In this document: piece after piece, positions 27,537 through 35,681 of the stretch
Numbering within the stretch: position 1 is the stretch's first letter
Layout of the letters: every line of letters begins with the position of its first letter
Origin: JAGVPT01 sp964384415
Lineage (GTDB): Bacteria; Bacteroidota; Ignavibacteria; UBA10030; UBA8401
Direction: 5' to 3'
NCBI GenBank assembly: GCA_964384415.1
Contig: CAYLMV010000002.1
Coordinates: forward strand, 1-64,000
DNA length: 64,000 nucleotides
Notes under the pieces: generated by a model
Seen by the model: the letters and a program-made list of their open reading frames with translations, nothing else
The model's database searches: none
What the model was told of the DNA's origin: nothing
Position numbers and translations under genes: made by a program

Positions 27537-28142
27537 ATGGCACATCTTCCACTCACGCTCGTCTACCGTCAGCGCTTCATCCAGGATTCGTTGAAAGCGA
27601 GCGCTGAATTGAAATTGAAGATCGCTGAACAGTGCAGCGCGGACATTTCGAAAGCCATCGACATGCTCGTCAATGCATTCAACCATAAGAAGAAGATTCT
27701 CTTATGCGGAAACGGCGGAAGCGCCGCGGATGCCCAGCACCTTGCGACCGAATTTGTCGTAAGACTCTCCCCGAACATCAAACGCCCGGGACTGCCGGCG
27801 ATCGCCCTGACGACAGATTCGTCAACGCTCACAGCCGGCTCCAATGATTTTGGATACAACGCCGTATTCGCGCGGTCCGTCGAGGCGCTCGGCAACGAGG
27901 GAGACGTCCTCATCGGAATCAGCACAAGCGGCAATTCGGAAAGCGTGAACAACGCCTTCATGAAAGCGAAGGAGATGAAGATGGCGACAATGGCCTTGCT
28001 CGGAAGGGACGGCGGCAAAGCAAAGAGCCTGGCCGACCTTGCGATCGTCGTCCCATCGGACGACACCCAGCGGATTCAGGAAGGACACATCACCATCGGC
28101 CACATTATTTTTCAGGAAGTTGAACAAGAGATCTTCGGCTGA
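27537..28142 (+). CDS. gmhA: Sedoheptulose-7-phosphate isomerase
   Basis: A 201-aa SIS-domain enzyme of the GmhA family, which makes D-glycero-D-manno-heptose 7-phosphate for LPS core heptose. The sugar-phosphate loop CGNGGSAADAQHLATEFVVR (about residues 60-79) and ISTSGNSESVNNAF are typical. The length is usual. No other heptose genes are nearby. Close relatives such as DiaA share the fold but lack this full active-site set. Confidence 0.9.
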   Translation: MAHLPLTLVYRQRFIQDSLKASAELKLKIAEQCSADISKAIDMLVNAFNHKKKILLCGNGGSAADAQHLATEFVVRLSPNIKRPGLPAIALTTDSSTLTAGSNDFGYNAVFARSVEALGNEGDVLIGISTSGNSESVNNAFMKAKEMKMATMALLGRDGGKAKSLADLAIVVPSDDTQRIQEGHITIGHIIFQEVEQEIFG

Positions 28143-28197
28143 GGATTTAGCGCATCGACGAGCCGGTGAAGTTAGCCACTAACAGAGAAGGACGGCA

Positions 28198-28548
28198 ATG
28201 AAAGGTATTCCGGGTTTGGGAGGAAATATGCAGGGGATGCTGAAGCAAGTTCAGCAGATGCAGGAGAAGATGGCGAAGGTGCAGGAGGAGCTGGAACAGA
28301 AGACCGTCGTCGCCGAATCGGGAGGCGGGATGGTAAAGGTGACCGCAAACGGCAGACAGCAAATCCAGAAGATCACCCTTGAGAAAGAAGTCATCAACCC
28401 GCAGGAAAGCGAAATGCTGGAGGACCTTATTGTCGCAGCCGTCAACAAAGCGCTCGAGGACTCGAACAAGCTTGCGCAATCCGAAATGGCAAAAGTAACC
28501 AGCGGCATTCTGCCGAACATCCCAGGACTCAATCTACCCGGCTTCTGA
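28198..28548 (+). CDS. ybaB: YbaB/EbfC nucleoid-associated protein
   Basis: A 116-aa DNA-binding protein. The N-terminal coiled-coil stretch GMLKQVQQMQEKMAKVQEELEQ, the core AESGGGMVKVTANGRQQIQKI and the C-terminal MLEDLIVAAVNKALEDS are family-typical. The Gly/Met-rich ends are unstructured. As in many bacteria it sits directly before recR; the stop of ybaB and the ATG of recR overlap by one base (TGATG). Confidence 0.93.
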   Translation: MKGIPGLGGNMQGMLKQVQQMQEKMAKVQEELEQKTVVAESGGGMVKVTANGRQQIQKITLEKEVINPQESEMLEDLIVAAVNKALEDSNKLAQSEMAKVTSGILPNIPGLNLPGF

Positions 28549-29144
28549 TGCGCTACACATCCGAATCTGTCGAACAACTCGTCGAAGAGTTTGCCCAGCT
28601 TCCCGGCATCGGGAAAAAGACCGCGCAAAGACTTGCCCTCTATGTCCTGAAGCTTCCCCGGGAAAAAGTTGCCGGTTTTGCTCAGGCGCTGGTGAATATC
28701 AAGGACCGGGTCCGCTATTGCTCCATCTGCAGCAACATTACCGAGAGCGATCCGTGTATCATCTGTGCGAGTCCGAAACGGAATAGACGCGTCATCTGTG
28801 TCGTCGAGGAGCCCAACGACGTCATGGCTCTCGAAAAAACGAATGAGTTCAACGGCCTGTATCATGTACTCGGCGGCGCCCTCTCTCCCCTCGACAATAT
28901 CGGTCCGGAGGATTTGAAGGTGAAGGAGCTGCTTTCCCGGATTACTGACGAGATCGAAGAAATCATTCTCGCCATGAACCCGAACGTCGAAGGTGAAACG
29001 ACGACGATCTATCTTTCCAGGCTTCTGAAACCTCTCAAAGTGAACGTCACCCGGATTGCCAGGGGCTTGCCGATTGGCGGCGACCTGGAATTTGCCGACG
29101 AGGCGACCTTGTCTCGCGCACTGGAAGGTCGAATTGCGATCTAG
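28548..29144 (+). CDS. recR: Recombination mediator RecR
   Basis: A 198-aa protein of the RecFOR pathway that loads RecA at gaps. It has the helix-hairpin-helix (FAQLPGIGKKTAQRLALYVL), the four-cysteine zinc finger CSICSNITESDPCIIC (about residues 57-72) and the Toprim domain (VCVVEEPNDVMALEKTNEFNGLYHVLGG, with MNPNVEGE downstream). The length is usual. It is translationally coupled to ybaB, and its last codons overlap the start of the following lipoprotein gene. Confidence 0.96.
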   Translation: MRYTSESVEQLVEEFAQLPGIGKKTAQRLALYVLKLPREKVAGFAQALVNIKDRVRYCSICSNITESDPCIICASPKRNRRVICVVEEPNDVMALEKTNEFNGLYHVLGGALSPLDNIGPEDLKVKELLSRITDEIEEIILAMNPNVEGETTTIYLSRLLKPLKVNVTRIARGLPIGGDLEFADEATLSRALEGRIAI

Positions 29145-29721
29145 GAATTCAGCATTATTGTGTGTCGCTCTGGCGCTGATCTTCGGCGCATGCGGATTGT
29201 TAAAGACTCGGGATCCCGAATCACCGGATACGGGAAACGCCGCAAATCCTCCGGCATTCTCGCCGGAGACTGTCGTCACGAACCTCACTTCATCCTTCGA
29301 GAACAAGAACGTCAGCGACTACGCTAAGGTATTCGCAGACACATCCTCGGCTGGGAGGCAGTACGTATTCATCCCAACCCAAAAAGCGACCGCTACCTAT
29401 GCCGGATTCTTCTCCCACTGGGGGGTTGATGCTGAAACGAATTATTTTCGAAAGGCGGTATCGAGCGTCAGTGCGGCATTCGCGCCGGCCGTCAGTTTTA
29501 CTCAGCCGGTTTCCACCCAGTATCACTCGGATTCTTCGCTCTATGAGGCCAACTACACAGTGTTTCTTGCTCCGAACACCTATGTGGGTCACGCACGCCT
29601 GTATATGATTCCGAATAAAAACACCGGCATTTGGTCGATTTATCGCTGGGAGGATTTTCCGTCTACTCAGAATCCCGACACGTCCAGCTGGAGTGATCTG
29701 AAGGGGCAATTCAGTCAATGA
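29134..29721 (+). CDS. Small lipoprotein, NTF2-like, unknown function
   Basis: A 195-aa protein beginning at a TTG that overlaps the end of recR by 11 bp. This start is chosen because GGAAGG lies 7-12 nt upstream and it yields a lipoprotein signal (RSRNSALLCVALALIFGAC, Cys about residue 20). The mature part has the pattern V.NL..SFENKNVSDYAKVF, a long beta region and WSIYRWEDF near the end, suggesting a SnoaL/NTF2-like cone fold. The next gene has a similar plan, so the two may be diverged duplicates. Their function is unknown. Confidence 0.7.
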   Translation: MRSRNSALLCVALALIFGACGLLKTRDPESPDTGNAANPPAFSPETVVTNLTSSFENKNVSDYAKVFADTSSAGRQYVFIPTQKATATYAGFFSHWGVDAETNYFRKAVSSVSAAFAPAVSFTQPVSTQYHSDSSLYEANYTVFLAPNTYVGHARLYMIPNKNTGIWSIYRWEDFPSTQNPDTSSWSDLKGQFSQ

Positions 29722-30230
29722 AGTCACAGTTCTTCGTGATGATGTGTTCGATCGCCGTGTGCGGCTGCCTAAACCCTTTTGCGCCGGCGCTTGATAATTC
29801 CAATCTGTCGGGCGGCTCGATCCTCGGCGACCAGAGAACTGTGGACGGAGTGTTTCAGAATTTCAAGCAGGCGTATCTCTTCAAGGATACTACTATCTAC
29901 GGCCAGGTGCTTGCGCCCGATTTCATTTTTGTTTACCGGGATTATGACGTGGGAGTTGATGTCTTTTGGGGACGCGATGACGACATGCGCACGACGAATG
30001 GACTCTTCCAGAATGCACAGAGCCTGGATTTGGTCTGGAACAATACGATACCGATCAACGGGGACACGACGGATGTCAAGGTGAACGTGACGAGGAATTT
30101 CAATCTTACGGTGACGTTCAGCCCGACCGACATTGTGCGCATCGACGGGTACGCCAGCCTCACGCTTGAACGCCCGACATCGAAAGACAACTGGCGCATC
30201 GGGCGATGGGACGACCAGTCGAACTACTAG
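29718..30230 (+). CDS. Small lipoprotein, NTF2-like, unknown function
   Basis: A 170-aa protein whose ATG overlaps the stop of the preceding gene (ATGA). The signal peptide MKSQFFVMMCSIAVCGC gives a lipid-anchored Cys near residue 17. The mature part (VDGVFQNFKQAYLFKDTTIYGQVLAPDFIFVY ... WRIGRWDDQ) follows the same plan as its upstream neighbour and fits an NTF2-like domain. No catalytic residues can be assigned. Confidence 0.72.
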   Translation: MKSQFFVMMCSIAVCGCLNPFAPALDNSNLSGGSILGDQRTVDGVFQNFKQAYLFKDTTIYGQVLAPDFIFVYRDYDVGVDVFWGRDDDMRTTNGLFQNAQSLDLVWNNTIPINGDTTDVKVNVTRNFNLTVTFSPTDIVRIDGYASLTLERPTSKDNWRIGRWDDQSNY

Positions 30231-30239
30231 CTGGGTAAT

Positions 30240-30345
30240 GTAGGATGAAGCGCCAAGGCGCGAAGAACGCGAAGCAGAATTTTTTAAGAGCGACTGGATT
30301 TCTGTTTTTGTCTTGGCGCCCTTCGCACCTATGCGGTCTTGTTAT
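30240..30345. repeat. CGCAAAG-type inverted repeat element
   Basis: AAGCGCCAAGGCGCGAAGAA (30249-30268) and the inverse-type stretch TCTTGGCGCCCTTCGC near 30310-30325 form two arms around an AT-rich middle. The element resembles the one at 19263-19313 and looks like a dispersed intergenic repeat. It could also end transcription of the lipoprotein genes. Confidence 0.55.
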
Positions 30346-30382
30346 TCGATTACTCGACTGAAGAAGTACACAACAATATCTC

Positions 30383-31216
30383 ATGAAAACTAAAGTATCA
30401 TACCAGGGAGAGCCCGGGGCTTTCAGCGAGCAGGCTGCGAAATCTTATTTCGGCAGAGGCTGCGCTGCAATCGCTCGCGAGTCGTTTCGGGACATATTTG
30501 AAGATGTCCTTAAGAAGCGATCGGCGCATGCCATGGTTCCGATCGAGAATTCGCTGCACGGAAGCGTTCACCAGAACTATGACCTGCTCTGGAAGTATAA
30601 TCTCTTTATCGTCGGCGAAGTGAAACTCCGGATCAAAATGAACCTGCTCACGCTTCCCGGAACGAAGCTGAAGGACGTCCGCGCCGTCTATTCGCATCCG
30701 CAGGCCCTCGGCCAGTGCGAAAAATTCCTGCATACGCTCAAGGGGGTCTCGGTGAACCCCTTTTACGATACCGCCGGGGCCGCAAAAATGATTGCGGCGG
30801 AGCGAAGGGCGGACGCGGCGGCAATCGCCAGTTCTCAGGCGGCTTCGGACTACGGCTTGGTCATCATCCGTCCAGGAATCGAAAACGACCATCGGAATTA
30901 TACGAGGTTTCTTGTAATTGGACGGCGGCAATTGCGCCCCGGGAAGAACCCCAAGACTTCATTGATCTTCGCGACAAAGAACATTCCCGGTGCGCTGTTC
31001 AAGTGCCTTTCCGTCTTTGCGCTTCGCAATATCAATCTTTTGAAAATAGAGTCTCGGCCTTTAGTAGGGTCGCCGTGGGAATATCTTTTCTACGTCGATA
31101 TCGAAGGTGACGCGAAGAAGAGTGATTGTCTCAATGCATTGAGCCACCTCCAGGAGCTTACTTCGAGCTACAAAAATCTCGGATCGTATGAAACGGGCGT
31201 GATTGTCGAACCTTAG
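30383..31216 (+). CDS. pheA: Prephenate dehydratase
   Basis: A 277-aa monofunctional enzyme that converts prephenate to phenylpyruvate in phenylalanine synthesis. The catalytic domain shows YQGEPGAFSEQAA, PIENSLHGSVHQNYDLL, HPQALGQCEKFL and the TRF motif in NYTRFLVIG. The C-terminal ACT domain carries the ESRP motif (LLKIESRPLVGSPWEYLFYVDIEG), the usual site of allosteric control by phenylalanine. No chorismate mutase domain is fused. Confidence 0.95.
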   Translation: MKTKVSYQGEPGAFSEQAAKSYFGRGCAAIARESFRDIFEDVLKKRSAHAMVPIENSLHGSVHQNYDLLWKYNLFIVGEVKLRIKMNLLTLPGTKLKDVRAVYSHPQALGQCEKFLHTLKGVSVNPFYDTAGAAKMIAAERRADAAAIASSQAASDYGLVIIRPGIENDHRNYTRFLVIGRRQLRPGKNPKTSLIFATKNIPGALFKCLSVFALRNINLLKIESRPLVGSPWEYLFYVDIEGDAKKSDCLNALSHLQELTSSYKNLGSYETGVIVEP

Positions 31217-31281
31217 AGTGACGGGCGAGTCACCTCATGAACGATGCATAGTCCGATCATCCAAGTGATCTCAAAGCTGCA

Positions 31282-32166
31282 ATGAATATCTTCTACATAC
31301 TCAAAGAAGGCATATCGGGCTTCAAGCGGGCTCGGCTGTCGATGGTCATCTCCATTTTCACCATTACGATATCGTTGATCCTGCTTGGACTCTTCACGAT
31401 TGTTTTCCGTAACACAAACCAGATTGTCGAATCGTTCCGTGACCGCGTCGAAATGGAAGCCTTCCTTGAAGAACCAGTCACTGAAGAGACATCTCCGATC
31501 GTCGAGAAGAAGATCCTCGCGATTCCGGGCATCAAGCAGGTAAAGTATATCTCCAAGGATCAGGCGGCAAAAATCTTCAAAGAACAGTATGGAGAGGATA
31601 TCCATAGCATCCTCGATTTCAATCCCCTTCCCCCATCATTCAAAATCTACCTGGAACAAGAGTACAAAAATTCCGACAGCGCCAAGGTGGTCTACGCACA
31701 GTTGAAGCAGATCGGGGGAATCGACGAAATCATCTATCGAAAGACATTGCTCGAGTTGTTGGATCGCCGGGCGCAGTTGTTCGCTATGGGGAGCCTCGGC
31801 GCCGGAATTGCGCTTCTTATCACTGCAATTTTTCTAGTTTCCAACACGATACGGCTGGCAATTTACGCCAAGCGGAAAATCATCATGACCATGAAACTGG
31901 TGGGCGCCACGCGAATGTTCATTCGCCTTCCATTCTTAGTGGAAGGGGTCATTCAAGGAGTCCTGGGAGGCCTTTTCTCTTCGGGCTTCATTTATCTGGC
32001 AGTCGACTACGCATCTAAACTATTCGGGGGCGATCTGGCGCCGATCGTTTACGTCGAACCGACATTTTACATTATTGTTCTTGCGGCGGGCACGCTGCTT
32101 GGATTTCTCGGGAGCATCATTTCGGTGAGGAAATTTATCACCGAGAGTGTCGTGCTGACAAATTAA
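31282..32166 (+). CDS. ftsX: Cell-division permease-like protein FtsX
   Basis: A 294-aa inner-membrane protein with four membrane segments (about residues 22-45, 175-195, 220-245 and 265-285) and a large periplasmic domain (about 50-165) between the first two, as expected for FtsX. The cytoplasmic pattern YAKRKIIMTMKLVGATRMFIRLPFLVEG is the coupling helix region. FtsX normally works with the ATPase FtsE to activate septal cell-wall hydrolases. ftsE is usually upstream but is not in this window; pheA lies upstream instead. Confidence 0.9.
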   Translation: MNIFYILKEGISGFKRARLSMVISIFTITISLILLGLFTIVFRNTNQIVESFRDRVEMEAFLEEPVTEETSPIVEKKILAIPGIKQVKYISKDQAAKIFKEQYGEDIHSILDFNPLPPSFKIYLEQEYKNSDSAKVVYAQLKQIGGIDEIIYRKTLLELLDRRAQLFAMGSLGAGIALLITAIFLVSNTIRLAIYAKRKIIMTMKLVGATRMFIRLPFLVEGVIQGVLGGLFSSGFIYLAVDYASKLFGGDLAPIVYVEPTFYIIVLAAGTLLGFLGSIISVRKFITESVVLTN

Positions 32167-32174
32167 GTTACCGA

Positions 32175-32208
32175 TAACCTTGACAAGGTTCATAACCTTG
32201 ACAAGGTC
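32175..32208. repeat. Tandem AACCTTG-A-CAAGGT(T/C) palindromes
   Basis: Two copies of a 7-1-7 palindrome (32176-32190 and 32194-32208) sit in direct repeat with an 18-bp period, immediately upstream of the RAYT transposase gene. Paired short palindromes beside the transposase are the pattern of REP elements mobilised by these enzymes. Confidence 0.8.
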
Positions 32209-32229
32209 AAACGTCAATTGGGGGGCACG

Positions 32230-32790
32230 ATGAAGTACCTAGTCGGTCACTATTACCATATCTACAATCGGGGAGCACATAGAAAGGATATATTTCACGA
32301 GGCCGAAAACTACTTCTACCTGGTTTCGCTTTTCAGGAAGTATATCAACCGGTATGAAGTGGCCGTCGTCGCCTATTGCCTAATGCCGAATCACTATCAT
32401 TTGGTTATTAGACAAAACGAATACGGCGACATCGGGGGTTTTCTAAAGACATCCTTCAACGCTTATACCCAGGCTATGAATAGGCGCTACGGACATTCCG
32501 GCACCCTTTTCCAGGGGCAATGCAAGTGCAAACATGTCGATAGTCGGGAATATTGTCTCCGGCTCGTACGATATATACACCGGAACCCGCTCTCCTCGCA
32601 AATGGTGAGCCATCTGAGGGATTGGATGTTTTCTGATTACCTTGAATGGATTGGCATAAGAACACGATTGCTGGCCGATTTTGAACTGCGCGATGCTTTC
32701 TTCAAGTCTCCTTCTAAATACGAGCGTTATGTAGAAGAGTATGTTGAGGATAATGAAGTATCTATCGATCTAAGAACATTTGTCGCTTAG
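32230..32790 (+). CDS. REP-associated tyrosine transposase (RAYT, Y1_Tnp / IS200-like)
   Basis: A 186-aa HUH single-strand transposase. The ATG at 32230 follows a GGGGGG tract that could serve as ribosome-binding site; an in-frame TTG lies 12 nt earlier. The HUH metal motif is in MPNHYHLVI, and the candidate catalytic tyrosine is in the helix SFNAYTQAMNRRYGHSGTLFQG. The N-terminal YHIYNRGAHRKDIF is typical of the RAYT group. RAYTs are usually domesticated single-copy genes that act on nearby palindromic repeats, and tandem palindromes lie just upstream here. No IS ends or partner tnpB are present. Confidence 0.9.
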   Translation: MKYLVGHYYHIYNRGAHRKDIFHEAENYFYLVSLFRKYINRYEVAVVAYCLMPNHYHLVIRQNEYGDIGGFLKTSFNAYTQAMNRRYGHSGTLFQGQCKCKHVDSREYCLRLVRYIHRNPLSSQMVSHLRDWMFSDYLEWIGIRTRLLADFELRDAFFKSPSKYERYVEEYVEDNEVSIDLRTFVA

Positions 32791-32936
32791 GACCTTTCAG
32801 CCAGTTTGGAAGTTGAGATTTTCGCTAATCTTTAATACATTACCACCGTTTCAGACCTCTGTCATTCGTGCCCGCGATGTGACGGAGCCCCCGGAAAATC
32901 AAATTCATCGCCGCTAGCCATAGGAGCATACTTCGA

Positions 32937-33350
32937 ATGTCGAGCAACTATCCTGCACGAGGGTGGGCTAGAATAATACTCACCTATCATAAATTTGCCG
33001 GAAGCTGGGCATGGGTGCTGCACCGCATCACCGGCCTCGTCCTCACCGGCTATATCATGCTGCATATCTTCGCGTTGATGTCGCTCCAAAAAGGGAAAGC
33101 GGCATTCGATTCCGAGATGGTTCTTTTCCGGACTCCGGTCTTTCTATTTTTGGAGTGGTTCCTTTTCGCTTTTCTCCTCTTCCATGCATTGAACGGCATC
33201 CGCATCGTGCTTGTGGATCTCGCTGAAGGCGCCCGATATCACAAACAATTATACTACGCCGTCGTCATCATCGGTCTTGTCCTCTTCCTTGGGATGGGAT
33301 ACATCATGTTTACGCAGGACACGCTGCATGCGGTTGCCGCGGTGAAATAA
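32937..33350 (+). CDS. sdhC: Succinate dehydrogenase cytochrome b subunit SdhC
   Basis: A 137-aa membrane anchor with three predicted helices (about residues 22-45, 65-88 and 102-125). The motif SWAWVLHRITGLVLTGYIMLHIF contains the conserved (H)RxTG signature and histidines suited to heme binding. It anchors the SDH catalytic subunits and passes electrons to quinone. It is the first gene of the sdhCDAB set, with sdhD 23 bp downstream. Confidence 0.92.
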   Translation: MSSNYPARGWARIILTYHKFAGSWAWVLHRITGLVLTGYIMLHIFALMSLQKGKAAFDSEMVLFRTPVFLFLEWFLFAFLLFHALNGIRIVLVDLAEGARYHKQLYYAVVIIGLVLFLGMGYIMFTQDTLHAVAAVK

Positions 33351-33373
33351 CGTAGATCAAAAGGGTAATTCCT

Positions 33374-33727
33374 ATGTCTTCTAAATATTATGGTTCGAGG
33401 AGTTCGGGAGCGCTGTCGTGGTACCTGCAGCGCGTGACCGGCATGGTGCTTTTTGTTGTCGCGATTGGCCACTATATCCTCATGCATTATCATCTCGATT
33501 CCGGCCACACGTACGATGCCGTCCTCTCCCGGATGCAGAACCCGTTATACAAGGCGCTGCAAATTTCGTTCGTCGTGCTCGGACTCTACCACGGCCTCTC
33601 AGGAACCTGGAGCATCTTTCGCGACTACAAAATGCCCGGATGGTTGAGCTGGACGATCCTTGGCTTGCTCTATATCGCCGGCGTCGGTTTCGGCGCACTT
33701 GGTATTGCGACAATTCTCTCGTTTTAA
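33374..33727 (+). CDS. sdhD: Succinate dehydrogenase membrane anchor SdhD
   Basis: A 117-aa protein with three predicted helices. The N-terminus SSGALSWYLQRVTGMVLFVVAIGHYILMHYH again carries an RxTG motif and candidate heme-ligand histidines, and YHGLSGTWSIFRDYK follows helix 2. It pairs with SdhC to form the membrane part of complex II. Confidence 0.9.
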   Translation: MSSKYYGSRSSGALSWYLQRVTGMVLFVVAIGHYILMHYHLDSGHTYDAVLSRMQNPLYKALQISFVVLGLYHGLSGTWSIFRDYKMPGWLSWTILGLLYIAGVGFGALGIATILSF

Positions 33728-33821
33728 GCAAAGCTCGATCTTAAAGGAACGAAGGATGTAAGCTCAAGATGCCTTCACAATGTGTTTTCACTTGATTTGA
33801 TTATTTTCTTCGGAGTTCTCA

Positions 33822-35576
33822 ATGGTCCATACTTTTGACGTCGTGATTGTCGGTGCAGGCGGTGCAGGCTTGCGGGCCGCTTTGGAAATCCCTCAGGGTT
33901 TCAGCTGCGCGGTATTGTCCAAAGTCTATCCATCCCGGTCGCACACCGGTACGGCACAGGGAGGCGTGTGTGCCGCGCTGGCAAATGAAGAGGAGGACTC
34001 GTGGGAATGGCACATGTTCGACACGGTGAAAGGGAGCGACTACCTGGGCGATCAGGATGCGATCGAAATCATGTGCCGCGATGCCGTCCGGGCAATTATC
34101 GAGCTGGAACACATGGGACTCCCCTTCTCGCGAACTCCCGAAGGGAAAATTGCACAGAGAAAATTCGGCGGACATACCCGGCCCGAAAATCCCTCTGACC
34201 CGAACTCGAAGCGCGTCGCAGTCCGCCGCGCCTGCTACTCTGCAGACAGAACAGGTCACGTCATGCTTCACACACTGTTTGAGAACTGCATCAAGCAGGG
34301 CGTTCACTTCTACAATGAGTTCTTCGTCACCGACCTGATTATGAACAAAGGAGTTTGCTGCGGCATCGTGGCGTTGGAGATCGGAACAGGCGAGCTTCAC
34401 ATCTTTCACGCCAGGGCGGTGATGTTCGCGACAGGAGGCTACGGCCGCGCATTCCGCATCACATCGAACGCTTTGATCGGCACGGGCGACGGCTGCAATA
34501 TTGCGTACGAGAACGAAATTCCGATGGAGGATATGGAGTTCTTCCAATTCCATCCAACCGGATTATGGAAACTCGGGATATTGATCTCCGAGGCCGCTCG
34601 CGGCGAAGGAGGCATCCTTCGCAACAGCTCTGGCGAACGCTTTATGGAACGCTACGCTCCGACCGTAAAAGATCTCGCGCCCCGCGACATGGTCTCGAGG
34701 GCAATCTACACAGAAATCAAGGAAGGGCGCGGCATCAAAGGCAGCGACGGAACATACTACGTGAACCTGGACCTTACACACCTCGGCGAACAAACCATCC
34801 GCGAGAAAATCCCCGAGATCACCGGATTCGCGCGTACGTATCTCGGCGTGGAACCGCTCAAGGAACCAATTCCCATTCAGCCGACTGCCCACTACGCCAT
34901 GGGTGGAATCCCGACAGATAACGATGCTAGAGTCATCCTCAACGCGAAAGGAAAAATCCTTCCGGGGTTCTATTCCGCGGGAGAATGTGCCTGCGTCTCG
35001 GTTCATGGCGCGAATCGTTTGGGAACAAATTCGCTCCTCGACATCATCGTGTTCGGACGCCGCGGCGGAAAAGCAATCGCGCAATTTCTGAAGGAGGCCG
35101 ACTTCACTTCTCTCCCCAAGGATCCCGAAGCGCGGACCATGGAAATGATCGACGGCATCTTCACGAGCAAAGGGAGCGAGAATGTTGCACAGATCCGCTT
35201 GACAATGCAGGAAGTTATGATGGATAAGTGTTCGGTCTACCGCGAAGCCAAGACGATGAAAGAGCTCGTCGGGGATATCCATGAATTGAAAAGCCGTTAC
35301 AAGAAGATTTCCATCGCCGACCACGGGAAGAAATTCAACACTGAACTGATGGAGGCTATCGAGCTTCGGAATCTTCTCGGAACTGCCGAGACGATCGCGG
35401 TTTCTGCGCTCAATCGCCAGGAAAGCCGGGGAGCCCACGCACGGGTCGATTTCCCCAAGCGGGACGATAAGAAATGGCTTAAACATAGTTTCATTCATTA
35501 CAACGCCGGCCATCCGAAAATCTCATACAAGCCGGTAGTCGTGACAAAGTTTCAACCGAAGGAGCGAGTGTATTAG
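33822..35576 (+). CDS. sdhA: Succinate dehydrogenase flavoprotein subunit SdhA
   Basis: A 584-aa catalytic subunit that oxidises succinate to fumarate. The N-terminal FAD-binding GAGGAGLRAAL is followed by SRSHTGTAQGGVCAAL, whose histidine (about residue 43) is the expected covalent FAD attachment. HPTG and the capping-domain motif with RDMVSRAIYTEI are present, and PTAHYAMGGIPTD lies near the active site. The length is normal. A 105-bp spacer with two palindromes separates it from sdhB. Confidence 0.97.
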   Translation: MVHTFDVVIVGAGGAGLRAALEIPQGFSCAVLSKVYPSRSHTGTAQGGVCAALANEEEDSWEWHMFDTVKGSDYLGDQDAIEIMCRDAVRAIIELEHMGLPFSRTPEGKIAQRKFGGHTRPENPSDPNSKRVAVRRACYSADRTGHVMLHTLFENCIKQGVHFYNEFFVTDLIMNKGVCCGIVALEIGTGELHIFHARAVMFATGGYGRAFRITSNALIGTGDGCNIAYENEIPMEDMEFFQFHPTGLWKLGILISEAARGEGGILRNSSGERFMERYAPTVKDLAPRDMVSRAIYTEIKEGRGIKGSDGTYYVNLDLTHLGEQTIREKIPEITGFARTYLGVEPLKEPIPIQPTAHYAMGGIPTDNDARVILNAKGKILPGFYSAGECACVSVHGANRLGTNSLLDIIVFGRRGGKAIAQFLKEADFTSLPKDPEARTMEMIDGIFTSKGSENVAQIRLTMQEVMMDKCSVYREAKTMKELVGDIHELKSRYKKISIADHGKKFNTELMEAIELRNLLGTAETIAVSALNRQESRGAHARVDFPKRDDKKWLKHSFIHYNAGHPKISYKPVVVTKFQPKERVY

Positions 35577-35681
35577 AATCCCGGGGCGTCCGACGCCTCC
35601 CGGATAAGCTAGCGTGCGTGTGTCCAAACTACGACAACTTAACTAACGCAGGTGTCGGACACCTGTCGAAGGGAAACCGCG
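35577..35681. repeat. Two palindromes in the sdhA-sdhB spacer
   Basis: GGCGTC-C-GACGCC (about 35585-35597, with an extended CCGGG/CCCGG outer stem) and AGGTGTC-G-GACACCT (35650-35664, 7-1-7). They separate two genes that belong to one operon and resemble the palindromes elsewhere in the window. They may modulate mRNA stability between sdhA and sdhB. Confidence 0.65.

Noticed and set aside
32170..32790. Complete IS200/IS605 insertion
   Set aside because: No tnpB, no clear left/right end hairpins or target-site pattern; a stand-alone RAYT with REP-like palindromes fits better.
34563..35513. Minus-strand frame of 316 codons opposite sdhA
   Set aside because: It is antisense to a conserved flavoprotein; no start context or domain.
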